Positions 16,490 to 27,673 of a DNA stretch of 40,334 nucleotides are shown here, in pieces; the first letter of the stretch is position 1, and each line of letters begins with the position of its first letter. The DNA lies in NCBI GenBank assembly GCA_014904985.1, contig MU129210.1, forward strand, positions 12,161 to 52,494, given 5' to 3'. Source of the stretch: Hydnum rufescens UP504 (Eukaryota; Basidiomycota; Agaricomycetes; Cantharellales; Hydnaceae). The notes beneath the pieces were generated by a model, which worked only from the letters and a program-made list of their open reading frames with translations, was not told where the DNA came from and did no database searches. A program made the position numbers and the translations under genes.

Positions 16490-18512
16490 ATGCCTCTGCA
16501 GACCTGGGCCGCTTTGACTAGTCATAAAGCCTTCATGGACAGCTACAGCGAGGAATACTTTCAGTCTCACCAACTTGGACAGAAAGTGAGGGACAATTTT
16601 TTTTTCGCAAATTTTTCCATGACTACTTTCAGAAGTACCACTGGAGTTTAGGTGATAAAGACGAACCATCCCCCAATTCCACGTATATTGAGCCAGAGAC
16701 TCAAGAGGGATTAAATGCCAAGGAAAAATTGATCCATAACAAGAAGGAGGTGCATGCTTACTAGTGTGGCCTTGAGGTAAATCAGCTAATTGGCCTTAGG
16801 TGATATGGCAATGGTTCAGGTGGCAATGGAATTCCAAGCAGAAATCCTGTCCGTCAACAAAATCAATGGAGATGACCATGGATCCTACGGCAATGGCAGC
16901 TCAACTCAGAACAAGGCTTGTGGTTCCAAAACCAAAGCATTTGCGCAGTGACCAAGTATACTCACAGCTCTACTACAACGAAAAGATCAAGGGTGAGCTT
17001 GAAGAGTACCTGAGTCATGAGCCCAAGCCCAAGTCCTCTGAAGTTGTCGCAAGAGCCTTTATTATGAAAAGACTCTTCAATTTGGAGGAGGATGCCATCA
17101 AACAGAAGGTGGAGGACAAGTGCGAGTGCTTATATCAAGAGGCATATAAGGAGTGGATGAGGATTCAAGAGGAAGCAGGTTCGATTGAGTGACAGCAAGT
17201 GTGAGTTTCAGTTTACATTGAGTGTTGCTGAAGCTAATGTCATCCGGCTGTTTGCAGCGCTATTGATAACCTGAACGCATACGTTACGGTGTTCATGAAG
17301 GAACTTGCCACTGGGTCTGGACTATCATGCACACTCCTTATTGGTGGTCCATCGCTAAACACACAGGGTGATATCAGTGTCACACAGTAAGTTTTCATTT
17401 GGTATTCCTTGGCAGAATCTCAATCGCTTTACACTCTATAGCGTCCATCATGGTGTAACAGCTGGAGAAAACCCAATGGACTTTGGCACACACTCGCGTA
17501 TGCTCTTCCATGAGACACTCATTCCTGCCTATATTGATTTTCTTTGACTGGTTTATCGTGAGTCGACTGCAAGTGTATACATTTGGATGAGATCTAACTA
17601 TGATCAATACAGAAAAAGAGGACTGAATCTCTCATTATCAGGGTGTGTCTACAAGTGTGACGGGGGGAGGGTCCAGTAGAGCTGGTGGCCCTGCGGACAC
17701 TAGCTGTGCGGAGAGTCCAGACTCCACATTTACAAGCCCCCTGTCGAAGTTCTATGCCCCCCCTCATGGCTCAATCACCGAATCTCTTCATAGCTCATCT
17801 CTCCCTCATGCCTCAATCCCCGAATCTCTTCATAGCTCATCTCTCCCTTGTGCCTCAAGCCCTGAATCTCTTCATAACCTGTCCCCTCGAGAGCCACGAG
17901 GTTCAGATGAAGACTCTGATGAGGGGTCTGATGAACCCCTCTCCTTGGAAGAAATCCGCACTCATAATATTGTGCAAAATCAAAACCTTATGGCCTCATT
18001 GGGGCTTGACAAAGAGATATCCTTGGGATTGTGTCTCCCCAAACACCGACTTCTCAGCATTGGAAATCTTCACTTTTGAAACACAAGTCATCGCCCATGG
18101 CTGACTTGAATGAGGATGAACACTGACGAAGTCCTCGATTTTTGCAATCATCATCCTCTCTGTCTCCTCAGCTATCCCTGCCTATTTCTTTGAGACTCAA
18201 CACTGTGCCATCGATTCCGAGTCCTCTTGGGACTGCCCCTCCTGTCTCAGTGAACACCTCCCTGGCTCCCACACCTCAAAATCCCCCGCACAATGATCTC
18301 ACTCAGCAAATGGTCTTGTGGACCACTGTTACACCAGAAAATTGTCCCCACAACGCACTCTGCAATGAGCCACAGCATCAGCATCACTATGATAGTAGGA
18401 TGCAAGATGGCAATCCAAGTGATGAAGCTCTGAATGACAAGACTCTGAACAACAAAGCCGTGAATGACAAAACCACGAGTGACCAAGCTGTGACTGACAA
18501 AGCTGTGACCGG
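16490..18512 (+). pseudogene. Agaricomycete-expanded uncharacterised protein, 5' part
   Basis: Belongs to a large, functionally unknown family found across mushroom-forming fungi. Visible blocks in order: MPLQTWAALTSHKAFMDSY; then (after a frame change in a T-run near 16597-16606) DYFQKYHWSLGDKDEP ... STYIEPETQEGLNAKEKL; intron 16750-16799; VIWQWFRWQWN; QVYSQLYYNEKIKGELEEYL; intron; FMKELATGSGLSCTLLIGGP; intron 17387-17441; HHGVTAGENPMDFG ... LIPAYIDFL. A Ser/Pro region follows with three 42-bp repeats (ESLHSSSLP, about 17765-17885) and an acidic stretch (SDEDSDEGSDEPLSLEE), then a repeat tract NDK(A/T) (18420-18512). There the solo LTR interrupts it. The T-run frameshift and a TGA after YIDFL suggest decay. 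Function unknown; no DNA-binding or enzyme motif seen. Confidence 0.7.
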
Positions 18513-19726
18513 TGTAAGCAGGATGGTTATGAACCAATCCAACTACTGTCCACGTCATTGAGGATAGGACAAAAGAAGGGAGCCACGGGGACAATTCGAA
18601 TATTCAGGTCCGCGAAAATGAAGGTCTTTTTGGATAATAGAAAATCCCAATGAACAGTGATTGCTCAAAGGAATAGATCAGTGTCACAAAATAAGCTGTC
18701 AAGGCCACACCCTGAAGTTGTCCTCCTGACTATTCAGTCTAAATGCGGCTGTACACAGTCTTGACAAGTGGGAAATCTCCTCCAAACAGCGGCAATACTT
18801 CAGTGCCTCAGACTGTGATAGGGGGAAAAACCAAATATTTACATGTCCCCTCCCTTTATATACATTCCAGACCACAATTCAAAATTCCGGAAGAAAAGCG
18901 GAGATAAGGGAAGCATAATGAAAAAGAAATGAAGTCAAAAGCTTCAAAACTGGTGGAGATATTCAAGAATCAAGTGAAAAAGAGACAAAAAACACTTTAC
19001 AAGGCATTCCTCCCTTGAAACTGGATAGATTCCCTTAAGGAAAGGTGGAATAGATCGCCCTGAGTGCCCTTTGCATCAGAATTAAGAGGGCCGGAACCAA
19101 TTTGTCATTTGTGTAGGTGGAGCAAGGGGGGAGTCATGAGGAAGGGGTTGTCTTGTGAAAAATGGAGTTCTTATTGGATCGTTTTTCCCTTGGTACCATT
19201 CGATGCGCATTTTTAACAGCTTTCCGGGAGTGGTACTCGCGAACGAATCCGATAAGAATTGGCTTCAAAAATCAAGAAATACTCCTTCAGAGTATGAATC
19301 ATGGAAAGATATTGTTACAGGGACCACATTTTTGATCCGTTCGTCGCGTGTTTGGTACCGTTCGATAGGTACGATTCGTATCTTTCTGGGCGCAGTCGTT
19401 CCGAGTCGATCCGATCAAAACTGACGGAGAAATTCGAGAAATACTCCTTTAGAGTGACATAATCCCTTTTTGAATCATGTGACGGGTCCGTGGGTCCAGA
19501 ACGAAGGCTAGGCACAGTCCGTGTCATTACATAATCACAATTCTTCGCCCTTAAGGCCAAGGAACGACGTGGAATGGTAGGTTTCGGACATATAGAATTT
19601 GGATTGTTTCTCCAATGAATGAAGGGTGTGAAAATTAAGGATCAGATGGACAATCAATTCGTTTGTTTGTTTGTAAAATTGGCCTCAGATGGGGTTTCTA
19701 TGGTGTAGGGATTTATCCCTCCAACA
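18513..19726. mobile_element. Solo-LTR-like element, copy A
   Basis: 1214 bp starting TGTAAGCAGGATGG and ending GGGATTTATCCCTCCAACA (TG...CA, with inverted TGT/ACA ends). Flanks are CCGG (18509-18512) and CTGG (19727-19730), a 4-bp target duplication differing by one transition. Removing the element and one duplicate restores the coding frame (GTG ACC GGC AAA GCC). It has no transposase or reverse transcriptase. A related 1426-bp copy lies at 31231-32656. Its natural direction may be the reverse (TGTTGGAGGGATAAATCCC). A solo LTR is the simplest reading; a long TIR-poor non-autonomous element is the alternative. Confidence 0.7.
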
Positions 19727-20945
19727 CTGGCAAAGCCACAACCAGCAAAGCTGCAACCGGCAAAGCTGTGACCAATGCAGCTGTGACCAATGCAGCTGTG
19801 ACTGACAAAGCCATGTTTGACAAAGCCATGAACAACAAAGCCATTAACGATGAAGCTGGGAATGACAAAGCTGGGGATGACAAAGCCGGGAACGACAAAG
19901 CCATGAATGACGAAGCCATGAATGCTGAAGCTGGGAACAACAAACCTGCAACCAACCAAGCTGCGACTGCCCAAGCCGTGACTGCCCAAGCTGGGAACAA
20001 CCAAGCTGGGAATGACCAGGCCAGGAACAACCAGGCTGGGAACAACCAAGCCAGGAATGACCAGGCTGGGAATGACCAAGCCGGGAACAACCAAGCCGGG
20101 AACAACCAAGCGGGAACAACCAAGCCGGGAACAACCAAGCTGAATGACCAGGCTGGGAACGACCAAGCCAGGAATGACCAAGTTGGGAACGACCAAGCCA
20201 GGAACGACCAAGCCAGGAATGGTACCCTACAGCCCTATGCCATTCAGGAGGGGGTGCAGGGTCTTTTGCTGGAAAATTTGTTTTCTGTTGCCCGTTCTGG
20301 GGATTTTCCCCCACCTATGCAATCACTCTCTTCACTCTCCCAGCAACCTTCACCCCCAGCACCCTCTACATTGACGAGTGCCAACTTGATGCCAGAGGCA
20401 GTTGTGGAGCAACAGAACTGGCCAGCATGGCTTGAGGCACAGTATGCTCAACTGGCATCCTTGGCAGGAGAGCCAGGATGGCAGGAACTCCTTCATGCAT
20501 GGGTAGAACTTGAAAGACACTTTGGGTACAGTGATACTATGGTATGTCAAGTAGTTTTTCAAATAATATGTAAAAACTAATCAAGTTTGAACAGGTAGGA
20601 AAGTCCATCACCTCTGGCTCTCGTCTGCCAGAGATTGCTCTCTGGATTAAAAATGCACACTCGGTGATGTTCTTGCCTCCAAATTTATGAGCCCAGCTAT
20701 TTGAGGTGACATACTGGAAATGGTGGGTCCTGTGTCAACTGAGCTGGCATTCTAAGGATATTTGAGTCTGTGATGCCCACACTGCACCCAAGTCTGCTGA
20801 TTGGTCAATTGTGAAGAAGGGGGGAAAGAATGGTCTTCTTAGTGTAATCATGGCACTATACTTCTGGAGGATGAGCAAGGATTTTTCTCCTCACTCCAGT
20901 TGGCACCATGCCATGAAAGATGCTGAATGGGTAATCTGATCATGC
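19727..20945 (+). pseudogene. Agaricomycete-expanded uncharacterised protein, 3' part with pentapeptide repeats
   Basis: Continues the gene at 16490-18512. A tract of about 33 five-residue units (K/Q-A-x-x-x pattern: TGKAT, NDKAG, NNQAG, NDQAR) spans 19727-20220, encoded by 15-bp units. Then QPYAIQEGVQGLLLENLF, Ser/Pro linker, WPAWLEAQYAQLASLAGEPG and WVELERHFGY. An intron (about 20542-20594) is followed by GKSITSGSRLPEIALWIKNA, WKWW, and NGLLSVIMALYFWRMSKD ... AEWVI (to about 20938). This matches the family's C-terminal tryptophan-rich domain. At least two in-frame stops lie between 20680 and 20770. In the repeat tract the family normally has unrelated variable sequence, so the expansion looks local. 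Confidence 0.7.
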
Positions 20946-20959
20946 CTCTAATTCTATTG

Positions 20960-21350
20960 CACCGTTTTTTTAAACCCCTGGGGGGGGAAAAATTACTGCC
21001 TTGTGCCCTTCATCCATCCTACAGTAGATTCCATGTGCATGTCCTCATGTCCCAAACCTGCTGAATAACATGTGAATGAAAACTGTGACTAATGCCCCCT
21101 TGAGGGCCCACATCTATGTCATGAAAGGAATTCCACCCAATTATAACAGGGGTAGACTGGGTGCATAATCCCAATAGAGATTTCTAAATTTGGGATAATA
21201 AATAATGGGGAATAAATAATAAAGGATAAATAATAAAGGATAAATAATACAGGATAAATAATAAGGATAATAATAAATAATAAAGCGGGTGTAAAAGGGT
21301 TACTGTGCTTTGATGCAACCAAGTTATCGGCCATAGTTGCAACCATTCCA
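20960..21350. repeat. Intergenic region with AGGATAAATAATA microsatellite
   Basis: Simple repeat of GGATAAATAATA units at about 21190-21290 between the ends of two convergent genes. The rest shows nothing I can identify. Confidence 0.6.
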
Positions 21351-21386
21351 CAGTAAGTTACCATTCTTGTTGCAAAATATTTACAG

Positions 21387-21760
21387 CATGGGCTGCATCA
21401 TGGACCTGACTGCAAGGCTGAGCACATGGCCAAGGAGGAGGCCGAGTTTGAGTTCAAGCATAATGTTCGATGGGATAAGAGATGTGGAAAATACGGGTGA
21501 ACAACGAGTGGGTTCCTTGTGTTTTGGTGCAGTGTCCTTGACTCCAACTGGTATGTCAAATGACACGTCAGCAACTTTTATTGTCGCAGAGAGATATAGC
21601 GAGATGCACCACACAGCACAAATGAAGAAGGGGATGCTCCATAGGGCAAGCAAAGGTGGACAGAGCTTGTGGGAGATGTCATGTAGCATGAGTCTCCAAC
21701 TGTGCCAAAATGATGCTGGATCAGCACAAGCAGAAAGCATGCTATATGAACACTGGTAAG
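21387..21760 (+). other. Possible coding remnant, family unknown
   Basis: After an intron-like GTAAGT ... TTTACAG (about 21353-21386), one plus-strand frame reads HGLHHGPDCKAEHMAKEEA then EFEFKHNVRWDK up to about 21480, with coding-like composition. Further open sequence (QMKKGMLHRASKGG) lies at 21620-21660. No family recognised; it could be another captured gene piece or a decayed ORF. Confidence 0.25.
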
Positions 21761-21799
21761 AGTCAGCAAGACATCCATATAATGATTTTCTCAACATGT

Positions 21800-22018
21800 A
21801 CTTTGGTCATCGAAAACGAGTTCTAAGTTCCAAACTCAATTGTAAGACTCAACACTGCTCATTGCTGAGTCAAAAGATTTACATATTTGGCATAATATAT
21901 CACACAACTGTAAACATGGTACATTCTGTAGTGATAGCAATGCAAAACATTGAGAAGTAGAAAGGACAATGGTTTTACATATCAAGAACATTGTTCGAGA
22001 ACAAAGTGAGAGGCTACA
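21800..22018. other. Region downstream of the KDZ stop, nothing identified
   Basis: Non-coding sequence between the possible remnant and the KDZ stop codon at 22019; probably 3' flank of that gene. Confidence 0.3.
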
Positions 22019-23677
22019 CTACAGGTAGTGCTCATCATCGGCAGAGTTCTCATCATCTGCACTCCTGGGGTTCAAGTTGACCCAGTCGGGAGTTTCAGGG
22101 GGTTGATCTGCTGCATGAGCATCCGGAATTGCCCATTGTTTCTGGAATAAGGTCGCACGTCCTTGATAGATGGAGGACTGATGCACAGTGTATGCCCATA
22201 GTCCTTCTTGAAGGTCCAACACCAAACCTACATGAGCATTAACCCATTCTTCCCACCAGGTTGCATGCCACTTGCTGTAGGTGACAACCCGTGCATCTCC
22301 TCCTGGAGAATGGTGACTTCCTCAGCCCATCGACGCTTCCGTGCCAAGGATTTGGCCCATTTGACACAAAGGGCTAGTTTGATTTACAAGTATTAGCGCC
22401 GTAAACAATCATTCATGAAGGTTCACATACCAGAGTGCATTTCTTCGTTGTCATCCATGACAACACCAGGTACCATCCATATCCATGAAAGAGTTCGGTG
22501 GCCCTCACGAGGACCCAGTCTATGCTTCTGCCTGGCTGTTTTATCAGGCTCCTCTTCATGATCAACCATGGGACAGATATCATCTTGTTTTAACTCACAC
22601 AAGTGTTGTTCCCATGCTCCGGAACCTTGCAGTTTGAGGTATGCAGCACGAGCATCTTGGTATTGTGCAGATATTGCCTGGGTATGAGCCTTGGATCTCT
22701 GCACAAGATTATTCGCATGAGTGTTTGCTCATTGGCCCTGCACTTCTTGGATTTTATAGGACTTAAGGTGCGCAAAGACTGATAACACATGATGGAGTTC
22801 GGCAAGGGAGTCAGTCACCTGGGCAAAATGAAGTTTGGCTTCAACTATGGCCAGGTTGCTATTAAGACTCAATGAGCACGAGGTCAACAGAAGCTCATGG
22901 GGTAGATAAAGAGGGGATGTTTTGGGGGTGTCAGGATTAACACAGGAATCAGACAGCAACAGAGCAGCCACTTCTGGCATGTGTGAGGTTTGGATGCTGT
23001 GGAAACCTGCAAGCCTCTTTTGCAAGGCAAGCTGACAATGTTCGACATTCACCTTTTGGGTGTCTGTGCTCAAAGACTTGAGCTTGTGGACTTCAAAGGA
23101 AAGACCTTGCCTACAATATAGGATCATCAGCATTGGTTTGATTTTCTACTAGAATCAATCTAGGGGGGACTTACTGGGCTTTTTTGATGTCTAATCCACT
23201 ACTGATGAATGCACTGGGGCTGGGCTGCATTGATTCCATTTCATTAACGCCAAGACTGGCACATTCGGCAGCAACAAGTTCCAGCCATATCGCAGCCTGT
23301 GATTGGACTGGTGTCTTATAGAATCAGTAATTTAGAATCCATCCAAACCACAATAGATACATACAGATTGTTTCTACGATGTATGGATCAGGTTTGGATT
23401 TGTCGTTTTCCCATTGATTTATCATGGTCGTCCACTCTGCCTTGTTTGTGTCAGGGATCGCTCTGCAGAAGATCTCTTGTTGTTCGTTATGCTTCTCACA
23501 CTGAATGATGGCATTCCGCAGCTTCTTTGGAAGCAGGCTGCCTGAAAAAAGAATGCACAATAAGCACACTGAGTAGATTCCTGAGTTTGTCTTACCCATC
23601 GCAATAAACTTGCAGTAGTTCGTATCGCCCCATATATCATTGAGGGTGTCATGTTGCGAGCCTTCCCCCATCTCCTT
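22019..23677 (-). pseudogene. KDZ transposase copy 1, 3' half
   Basis: Continues the gene at 38055-36672 after the retrotransposon insertion. From the right on the minus strand: LTKEMGEGSQHDTLNDIWGD, an intron (about 23600-23540), LPKKLRNAIIQCEKH, TTMINQWENDKSKPDPY (about 23400); LSFEVHKLKSLSTDTQK, LHFAQVTDSLAELHHVL and VQGQ (23133-22735); QAISAQYQDARAAYL, TLSWIWMVPGV (22704-22430); CVKWAKSLARKRRWAEEV and LQEEM (about 22375-22300); then LQEGLWAYTVHQSSIYQGRA and an acidic end DDEHYL with its stop at 22019. The C-terminal blocks correspond to 9277-8268. The whole gene was once about 3 kb plus introns. Confidence 0.85.
23673..23677. repeat. Target-site duplication TCCTT, left
   Basis: TCCTT immediately before TGTTAATTCGG of the left LTR; repeated at 36667-36671 directly after the right LTR. 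Joining the flanks at this point restores the KDZ frame AQSTKEMGEG. Confidence 0.9.
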
Positions 23678-24152
23678 TGTTAATTCGGTCATATCCTAAT
23701 TAAGGGTTGACAGTAGGGAACTCCCAGGCAGGGGTTCGGGTCCTGGTTGGGGGCTTGCAAGCACGTATAAGGACGTAGTACTAGCCTTAGACGGTATTTC
23801 TAGAGAGTCTGTAGTAGGTCTCATTACGGAAGAAGTTGGCCTGTTGCGCAGGGTGCTGTTCCAGCACCACGCAAAGGCATGAGTTGCAGGAAAGTAAAAA
23901 GATATCTTTCCGGGGCTTGCTGGGTAAGCTAGTACAACGAATCTATGCTATTATGTAAGCAAGGAATCTAGCTAAACCTGGGGCAGCACCAAACTCCCTG
24001 TGGGAGAAGCTTTCCACCAGTTTTGGTGGCGGAAGGGAAAAAGAAGAAAAGAAAAGGGAAGAGAGGGGTTCAATGATGAAAGAGTACAGAACCGGCGTGA
24101 TAGATATGACGACGGACGGCCCTGCCATCGTGAGAATTTCACATTACTAACA
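23678..24152 (-). repeat. 3' LTR of the Ty3/gypsy chromovirus
   Basis: 475 bp, TGTTAATTCGG ... TACTAACA on the plus strand. It matches 36192-36666 at the same length with scattered, mostly C/T or G/A differences, so the element is not very recent. Because the internal genes are on the minus strand, this left copy is the 3' LTR. A purine run (GGAATGGGGGGG on the minus strand, about 24156-24167) just inside is the likely polypurine tract. Confidence 0.9.
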
Positions 24153-24284
24153 ATACCCCCCCATTCCTACAGGCGTGAGTATCTAGCATCATGAGGAATA
24201 CCCTCTGTGGCATCGTGGGTCGGGATCCTCGTCACTATCATCGGTTCTGTAGTATTGATCGTGTTGGGTTTCGGAGCGTATGGT

Positions 24285-27200
24285 TCAGCGTTGCGACCCA
24301 CTGGACCCTGCGTGGGCTAGCTCTAGTTCCATGCGCGAGCATTGATCGAGTCGATCCAGCCCCGGATGAGTCAGTGCCAGGTGGATGATGGGAGCTTTGA
24401 GCCATGTCCCATCGGCGGTGTTGACGTACGGCGCTCGGCCCACTATTTGAGGTCGCACTGAAGCCAAGGACTGGTTCGGAGCATACGTATCAGGAAGTTC
24501 CCTAGGGGCCGGGGGGTGGTAGTGCTCGAGGGTCCGGGGAGGGGAGCGTCTTCTTTCGCCGGTGTTGTCAGGCGCTAAGTCTCTGGAGTGCGCTCGAGGG
24601 TCTGGCGAGGATCGTCGTGGTGGCCTGGAGTGGGAAGACCGGTCATTCTGTGGCCTCCAGTGTCTATCCTCTTCTAGGGGTCCGGGAATATGGTTGGGGC
24701 CCGAGCGTGGGTTGTGGGACCATCCTCAGGGGGCAGGTCTGAAACCCTGGCCAGGTCGCGGTCTGGGTTCTGCTCCATAGGTGACGGTAGCTTGGGTCGC
24801 CAGATTGGGCAATCCTTCCCACCAAATGCCGGCGTCTGGCTGACTTTCTTGTGATGTGGACGGCGTGTTTGCTCCTTGGGGAGCATCTTCCCAGGTCAGC
24901 GAGTCCATATCCACATCGAATGGGGAACTGGCGGAGCCTGTAGTATTTTCCGTAGGGCCGGATGTACTTTGGGCTGGGACGTTGGTGTCTTCCATACCCT
25001 GAGGAGTAGTTGTAGTTGCTTTTCGTTCCACGGCGGTCATGAACATGCCATCCGGTCGGTAGTAACGTGCCGAATATAGTAACTTCGTTACATTGTCCAG
25101 TACATCGAAGTTGTCGGGGCGGGGCGGGGGGCCTGGGAATGTGTCCTGCCATGCGTATGATTCACGATCCTCAATGCCTGGGAAGGCAGGGACCTCCCCT
25201 TCGTAGTTGTCGCAGAGTAGGAGGGGTTCTTTTTGGCGAGCCTCGTTGGTGGCGAAGTACCCATCTCGTAGCAGCATCATTCTGGCCTCAGGCTCCACCT
25301 GTATCGAGTTGATGCTAGGGGCGGAATCTACAGTGACCCACAAAACTGTTGCAATGTTTGCCACTTTTGACTCTCTTTGTCTATACCTCCCCAACCAGCC
25401 ATTTAAAAAATTTGAAAAAATATGTTAAAGATGTATATGCTTCTTGTCTACACATGTGCCAAATTTCATAGCAATCCATCAATATTTGACAGAGATATAC
25501 CCTTACCAAGCCACCTATATCATTGCAACAGTTTTGTGGCACATGAAATTGTGACACAAATCATTACAGTTCAGTATTTTGTGTACCCCCCCTTTTCCTT
25601 CCACACTGCTTCCACCTTCCTAGGCATACTTTCTATCAAATTTTGACACACCTCTGCTTCAATCTTCTCCCACTCTGCCTCTGCTCACTCCCATAACTCA
25701 TGGATGCCTTTGGGGGGTTCTTCATATCCTCCAAGCTTTATTTTTATGTGATGCCAGAGGTGTTCAATTGGATTGAGGTCTGGGGACTGGGCAGGCCACT
25801 TCATGACATTGAAACCATGGTCTTTGAACCAGGCTTGGGCCATTTTGCTGGTGTGTTTGGGGTCATTGTCCTGCTGGAAAACCACATCACCAGGTGATTT
25901 GTTGTAATATTTGAGGGATCCTTGGAGTTTGTCCTCCAGAATTTGGCAGTAGAGGTTGGCATCCATATTGCCATCCATATTGCATGCATATCCAGGCCCC
26001 TCCCATGTCATACACCCCACATCATCAAGGAACCACCACCAAACTTCAGAGTCCCTTCCACCAGATGATCAGAGAGGCCCTCCCCAGCCTTTTTCCACAC
26101 CCATTTTTGCCCATCAGAGCCCAGGTGATTAATTTTGGTCTCATCAGACCACACAACATGCTTCCAGCCATCCACAGTCCAGTTCTTATGGCTTAGGGTG
26201 AAGTCCAGTTGCTCATGCTTGTGGCACTGGGAGAGCAGGGGACATTTCTTCTTCACCACAGCCATTAAACCAGCACTCTTCAGATGATGGCAGAGTGTTT
26301 CATTGGAGAGTGACTGGTTGGTGATGGATTGGAGGGAATGGGCAACTTGGGTGGTTCCCAGTGTGGATAAGACAGATGGCATGGCAGACATCAGTGGGGG
26401 AAAGCTTTGATGGATGACCACCAGAGAACTTGGAAACATGGGGGCAGTGTTTAGACCAGACACAAGTGATAGTAGAAGTGTGGAGACCAGTAATGGAGGA
26501 GATTTTGTGGGCAGAGTGCTTGGAGTCAATGAGATGAAGGACATTGTCAAGTTGCGCATTTGATAAAGCACACATGGTTGATTGGGGGGCATATAGCCTT
26601 GGGACTGCTGGTATTTATGCTTTTCCAATGTTTATTATTTGGCTGTGTTTGTACCTTTGGGTATAAACAATGTCACATGACAGTAATGTCATCTTTCTCT
26701 GATCTGAAAGGTCAGCCACAAAACTGTTGCAATGACATAGGTGACTTGTTGAGGCCATATCTCTGTCAAATGTTGATGGATTGCCATGAGATTTGGTACA
26801 TATGTAGACAAGAAGCATACATATCTTTGACATATTTTTTCAAATTTTTTAAAGGCCTGGCTGGGGAGGAATAAACAAAGAAGGACAAAAGTGGCAAACA
26901 TTGCAACAGTTTTGTGGGTCACTGTACATAGGCATGCAGGTGATAGGCATGAAGTTGTTTCCACAGCAGGGTCGCCTTAATTTCATCTGTCGGTTTGTCC
27001 CAGACGAATCCTGCTGGAGCACTTAGGTACCACGAGATCGGGGGAATGTCTTTGAGTTTGTCATAGGGATGGTGGGGGTCGACGAACTGGCGGTGGGCCT
27101 TGGTGTAGTTGGAGTAGGCTAAGAGGATCACGATTACTTGAGTGATTTGCAGGTATTGGGCGTGGAGAGCATCGCTGAAGTACCATGGTTTGAACAAGTT

Positions 27201-27629
27201 TTCGAATCTGGGACAGTTAGGTGCGTCGATGTGATAATGCAGGTCCCTGGCCAGACTGGGGATCAGGAACTTTGACTCATGCTCATTTTTGTCTGCCTGG
27301 GTCCAAGCATACTCCCAGGAAGCCCGTAGGGTGTCTAGGCATTCTTTGTGTACGAAGAACTGTTTGTTCTCGTATTGCACATCGCATATGGGTTGGAGGA
27401 AGGTGGGGACAAAGGCCAAAAGTAGACTACTGGGGGGAGAGACAGAGATTAGCTCGTATGAAGGCCTATGGCCCAGGAAGTCGCGTATGCCCATGTGTCC
27501 CGTTCGTGTAAGCTGCAGTGTCAGTGGCATGAAGACTCCAGCTGTCATGTCCCAGAATGTGTAGCCGTGATGTTGGCTACCCATGTAATGGGCTGGCTGT
27601 GGATCGTTGAAGTTGGTACGGGAGATCAT
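24285..27629 (-). pseudogene. Extra ORF downstream of pol (ORF3), split by Tc1
   Basis: Begins with ATG at 27629, 44 nt after the pol stop. 235 codons (MISRTNFNDPQPAHYMGSQ ... LHAYV) run to the Tc1 TA at 26925-26926. On the other side of Tc1 the frame resumes at 25328 (DSAPSINSIQVEPEARMM) and runs to 24285, with one internal TGA (24726-24728) where CGA would fit. Total is about 582 codons. The N-terminal half has aromatic-rich, globular-looking sequence (SWEYAWTQADKNEHESKF; FENLFKPWYFSDALHAQYL). The C-terminal third is Arg/Pro/Ser-rich (DRSSHSRPPRRSSPDP). No zinc knuckle, clear signal peptide or membrane span. Gypsy elements usually end with integrase or an env-like gene; this resembles neither. 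Function unknown. Confidence 0.7.
25331..26924 (-). mobile_element. Tc1/mariner element with decayed transposase
   Basis: 1594 bp with terminal inverted repeats CAGTGACCCACAAAACTGTT and TA duplications (25329-25330, 26925-26926). Transposase is on the minus strand: an N-terminal helix-turn-helix region (CALSNAQLDNVLHLIDSKHS, 26575-26300, in another frame); the DDE region with WTVDGWKHVVWSDETKINHL and WVWKKAGEG (26628-26008); and [19 protein letters not shown] then [15 protein letters not shown] (26020-25685). Frameshifts divide it into at least three pieces. It is a cut-and-paste transposase that inserts at TA. It disrupts ORF3. Confidence 0.9.
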
Positions 27630-27673
27630 GATATGGCAGTATGGTCAGCGCGTGTTTGGAGTGTGCCGTTCGG

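Noticed and set aside
19654..20314. Minus-strand leucine/valine-rich ORFs opposite the repeat tract
   Set aside because: They are antisense readings of the 15-bp repeats; the plus-strand frame continues into a recognised C-terminal domain.
24191..25428. Plus-strand ORFs in the 3' part of the gypsy element
   Set aside because: They lie opposite ORF3, which has a longer coherent frame on the minus strand.
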